Source of the DNA: Streptomyces sp. Alt3
Lineage (GTDB): Bacteria; Actinomycetota; Actinomycetes; Streptomycetales; Streptomycetaceae
Assembly (NCBI RefSeq): GCF_030719215.1
Contig: NZ_CP120983.1
Span: 6,448,001-6,512,000, forward strand
DNA length: 64,000 nucleotides
Direction: 5' to 3'
Below, piece after piece: positions 62,560 through 64,000 of the stretch. The notes below the pieces were generated by a model. The model did not search any database. It was not told the DNA's origin and worked only from the letters and a program-made list of their open reading frames with translations. Positions within the stretch are counted from its first letter, which is position 1, and each line of letters opens with the position of its first letter. The position numbers were made by a program, and so were the translations under genes.

Positions 62560-63279
62560 TTGAGCCGCTCGGTTCTCGTCACCGGAGGAAACCGGGGCAT
62601 CGGCCTCGCCATCGCCCGCGCCTTCGCCGACAGCGGCGACAAGGTCGCCATCACCTACCGCTCGGGGGAGCCGCCGCAGGCGCTCACCGAGGCGGGTGTC
62701 CTCGCGGTCCGGTGCGACATCACCGACACCGAGCAGGTGGAGCAGGCCTACAAGGAGATCGAGGAGAAGCACGGTCCCGTGGAGGTGCTGGTCGCCAACG
62801 CCGGTATCACCAAGGACCAGTTGCTGATGCGGATGTCCGAGGACGACTTCACGTCCGTGCTCGACACCAACCTCACCGGCACCTTCCGCGTCGTCAAGCG
62901 GGCCAACCGCGCGATGCTGCGCGCCAAGAAGGGCCGTGTCGTCCTGATCTCCTCCGTCGTCGGCCTCCTCGGCTCGGCGGGCCAGGCCAACTACGCGGCG
63001 TCCAAGGCGGGCCTGGTCGGCTTCGCCCGGTCGCTGGCCCGTGAGCTGGGCTCGCGGAACATCACGTTCAACGTCGTCGCACCCGGGTTCGTCGACACCG
63101 ACATGACCCAGGCGCTCACCGATGAGCAGCGCAAGGGGATCGTGTCCCAGGTGCCGCTCGGCCGTTACGCGCAGCCCGCCGAGATCGCGGCCGCGGTGCG
63201 CTTCCTCGCGTCCGACGACGCGTCGTACATCACTGGAGCCGTCATCCCCGTTGACGGCGGATTGGGCATGGGTCACTGA
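62560..63279 (+). CDS. fabG: 3-oxoacyl-ACP reductase FabG-type SDR
   Basis: A 239-residue NADPH-dependent SDR of fatty acid synthesis that reduces 3-oxoacyl-ACP. It has VTGGNRGIGLAIARAF for cofactor, NAGITKDQLLMRM, the catalytic Ser in LISSVVG and Tyr/Lys in ANYAASKAGLVGFARSL. The ending PVDGGLGMGH is typical of actinobacterial FabG1/MabA relatives. TTG 62560 is the start, with GGAAAGG upstream. It lies five bases before fabI, the MabA-InhA-like order known in actinobacteria. Confidence 0.94.
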   Translation: MSRSVLVTGGNRGIGLAIARAFADSGDKVAITYRSGEPPQALTEAGVLAVRCDITDTEQVEQAYKEIEEKHGPVEVLVANAGITKDQLLMRMSEDDFTSVLDTNLTGTFRVVKRANRAMLRAKKGRVVLISSVVGLLGSAGQANYAASKAGLVGFARSLARELGSRNITFNVVAPGFVDTDMTQALTDEQRKGIVSQVPLGRYAQPAEIAAAVRFLASDDASYITGAVIPVDGGLGMGH

Positions 63280-63284
63280 TCACC

Positions 63285-64000
63285 ATGAGCGGAATTCTCG
63301 ACGGCAAGCGCATCCTCATCACGGGCGTGCTGATGGAGTCGTCCATCGCCTTCCACACCGCCAAGGTGGCCCAGGAGCAGGGCGCCGAGGTCATCCTGAC
63401 GGCCTTCCCCCGGCCGACGCTGACCGAGCGGATCGCCAGGAAGCTCCCCAAGCCCGTCAAGGTCCTCGAGCTCGACGTCACCAACGCCGAGCACCTGGAG
63501 CGCCTCGCCGGCCTGGTCAAGGACGAGCTCGGTTCGCTGGACGGCGTCGTGCACTCCATCGGCTTCGCGCCGCAGGACGCCCTCGGCGGCAACTTCCTGA
63601 ACACGCCCTTCGAGTCGGTGGCCACCGCCATGCACGTCTCGGCGTTCTCGCTGAAGTCGCTCGCCATGGCCTGCAAGCCCCTGATGAACGACGGCGGCTC
63701 CATCGTCGGCCTCACCTTCGACGCGCAGTTCGCCTGGCCCCAGTACGACTGGATGGGCCCGGCCAAGGCAGCGCTGGAGGCGACCTCCCGTTACCTCGCC
63801 CGCGACCTGGGCAAGGACAGCATCCGCTGCAACCTGATCTCGGCGGGCCCGCTCGGCTCCATGGCCGCCAAGTCCATCCCGGGCTTCGGCGAGCTCGCGG
63901 ACGTCTGGAACCACCGCTCCCCGCTGGAGTGGGACATGACGGACCCGGAGCCGGCCGGCCGTGGGGTCGTCGCGCTCCTCTCGGACTTCTTCCCGAAGAC
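63285..64000 (+). CDS. fabI: Enoyl-ACP reductase FabI/InhA type (3' end outside window)
   Basis: The first 238 or so residues of an NADH-dependent enoyl-ACP reductase. The start MSGILDGKRILITGVLMESS matches InhA/FabI. The catalytic Tyr-x6-Lys is in QYDWMGPAKAALEATSRYL. It catalyses the last step of each fatty-acid elongation round. It starts five bases after fabG, so the two form an operon. The C-terminal substrate loop region ends near the window edge. Confidence 0.95.
   Translation, partial: MSGILDGKRILITGVLMESSIAFHTAKVAQEQGAEVILTAFPRPTLTERIARKLPKPVKVLELDVTNAEHLERLAGLVKDELGSLDGVVHSIGFAPQDALGGNFLNTPFESVATAMHVSAFSLKSLAMACKPLMNDGGSIVGLTFDAQFAWPQYDWMGPAKAALEATSRYLARDLGKDSIRCNLISAGPLGSMAAKSIPGFGELADVWNHRSPLEWDMTDPEPAGRGVVALLSDFFPK

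Overview
The window is high-GC actinobacterial DNA from a Streptomyces-type chromosome. The signs are strong G/C at codon third positions, many GTG and TTG starts, 4-base stop/start overlaps, XRE/DUF5753-DUF397 genes, a LAETG-anchored surface protein, ectABCD and a 73-residue Gbn-type nucleoid protein. From memory, most of the gene order (ectABCD, the LAETG gene, cob genes, pit, gbn, tyrS, fabG-fabI) matches a conserved core region of S. coelicolor in reverse. The window therefore looks like core chromosome with a few accessory islands. No rRNA, tRNA, CRISPR array or insertion sequence was seen.

Layout. 1-7.8 kb: a galactan-utilisation locus (LacI regulator, sugar ABC transporter, GH42 beta-galactosidase, secreted GH53 galactanase) with a LacI-type operator on the divergent promoter. 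7.9-11 kb: MarR regulator, VOC/maleylpyruvate-isomerase-like protein, XRE/DUF397 pair and a divergent small protein. 11.1-14.3 kb: ectABCD for ectoine and hydroxyectoine. 14.7-18.4 kb: class V aminotransferase, amidohydrolase and LAETG surface protein. 18.5-27.8 kb: cobalamin genes (a CbiG-C/CobC fusion, then cbiB-cobQ-chelatase-cobO-cobB as one overlapping operon behind a cobalamin riboswitch), with a ZIP metal transporter inside. 27.9-29.5 kb: Pit phosphate transporter with a PHO box. 29.6-36.8 kb: aldolase, hydrolase, a gene with a likely frameshift, VOC protein, ABC-F ATPase with candidate leader peptides, gbn and enoyl-CoA hydratase. 36.9-40 kb: Asp23/AmaP envelope-stress cluster. 40-45.7 kb: atypical SDR, GH15, SURF1, Cys-rich protein, exonuclease-BRCT and VIT1-type transporter. 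45.7-48.8 kb: a large NACHT-LRR protein. 49-51.6 kb: a three-gene operon (sterol-desaturase family, lysoplasmalogenase, Zn-alcohol dehydrogenase). 51.7-58 kb: subtilisin, DUF485-ActP acetate symporter, moaA and small proteins. 58.1-64 kb: tyrS, pmbA, tldD, fabG and the start of fabI.

The items most worth follow-up are the NACHT-LRR protein (a bacterial NLR-like defence candidate), the possible ether-lipid cleavage operon beside it, the candidate attenuator in front of the ABC-F gene, the 23-codon ORF between the riboswitch and cbiB, the GATC cluster before gbn, and the apparent one-base frameshift near 31.74 kb. Many convergent gene pairs are separated by long perfect hairpins that probably act as bidirectional terminators.
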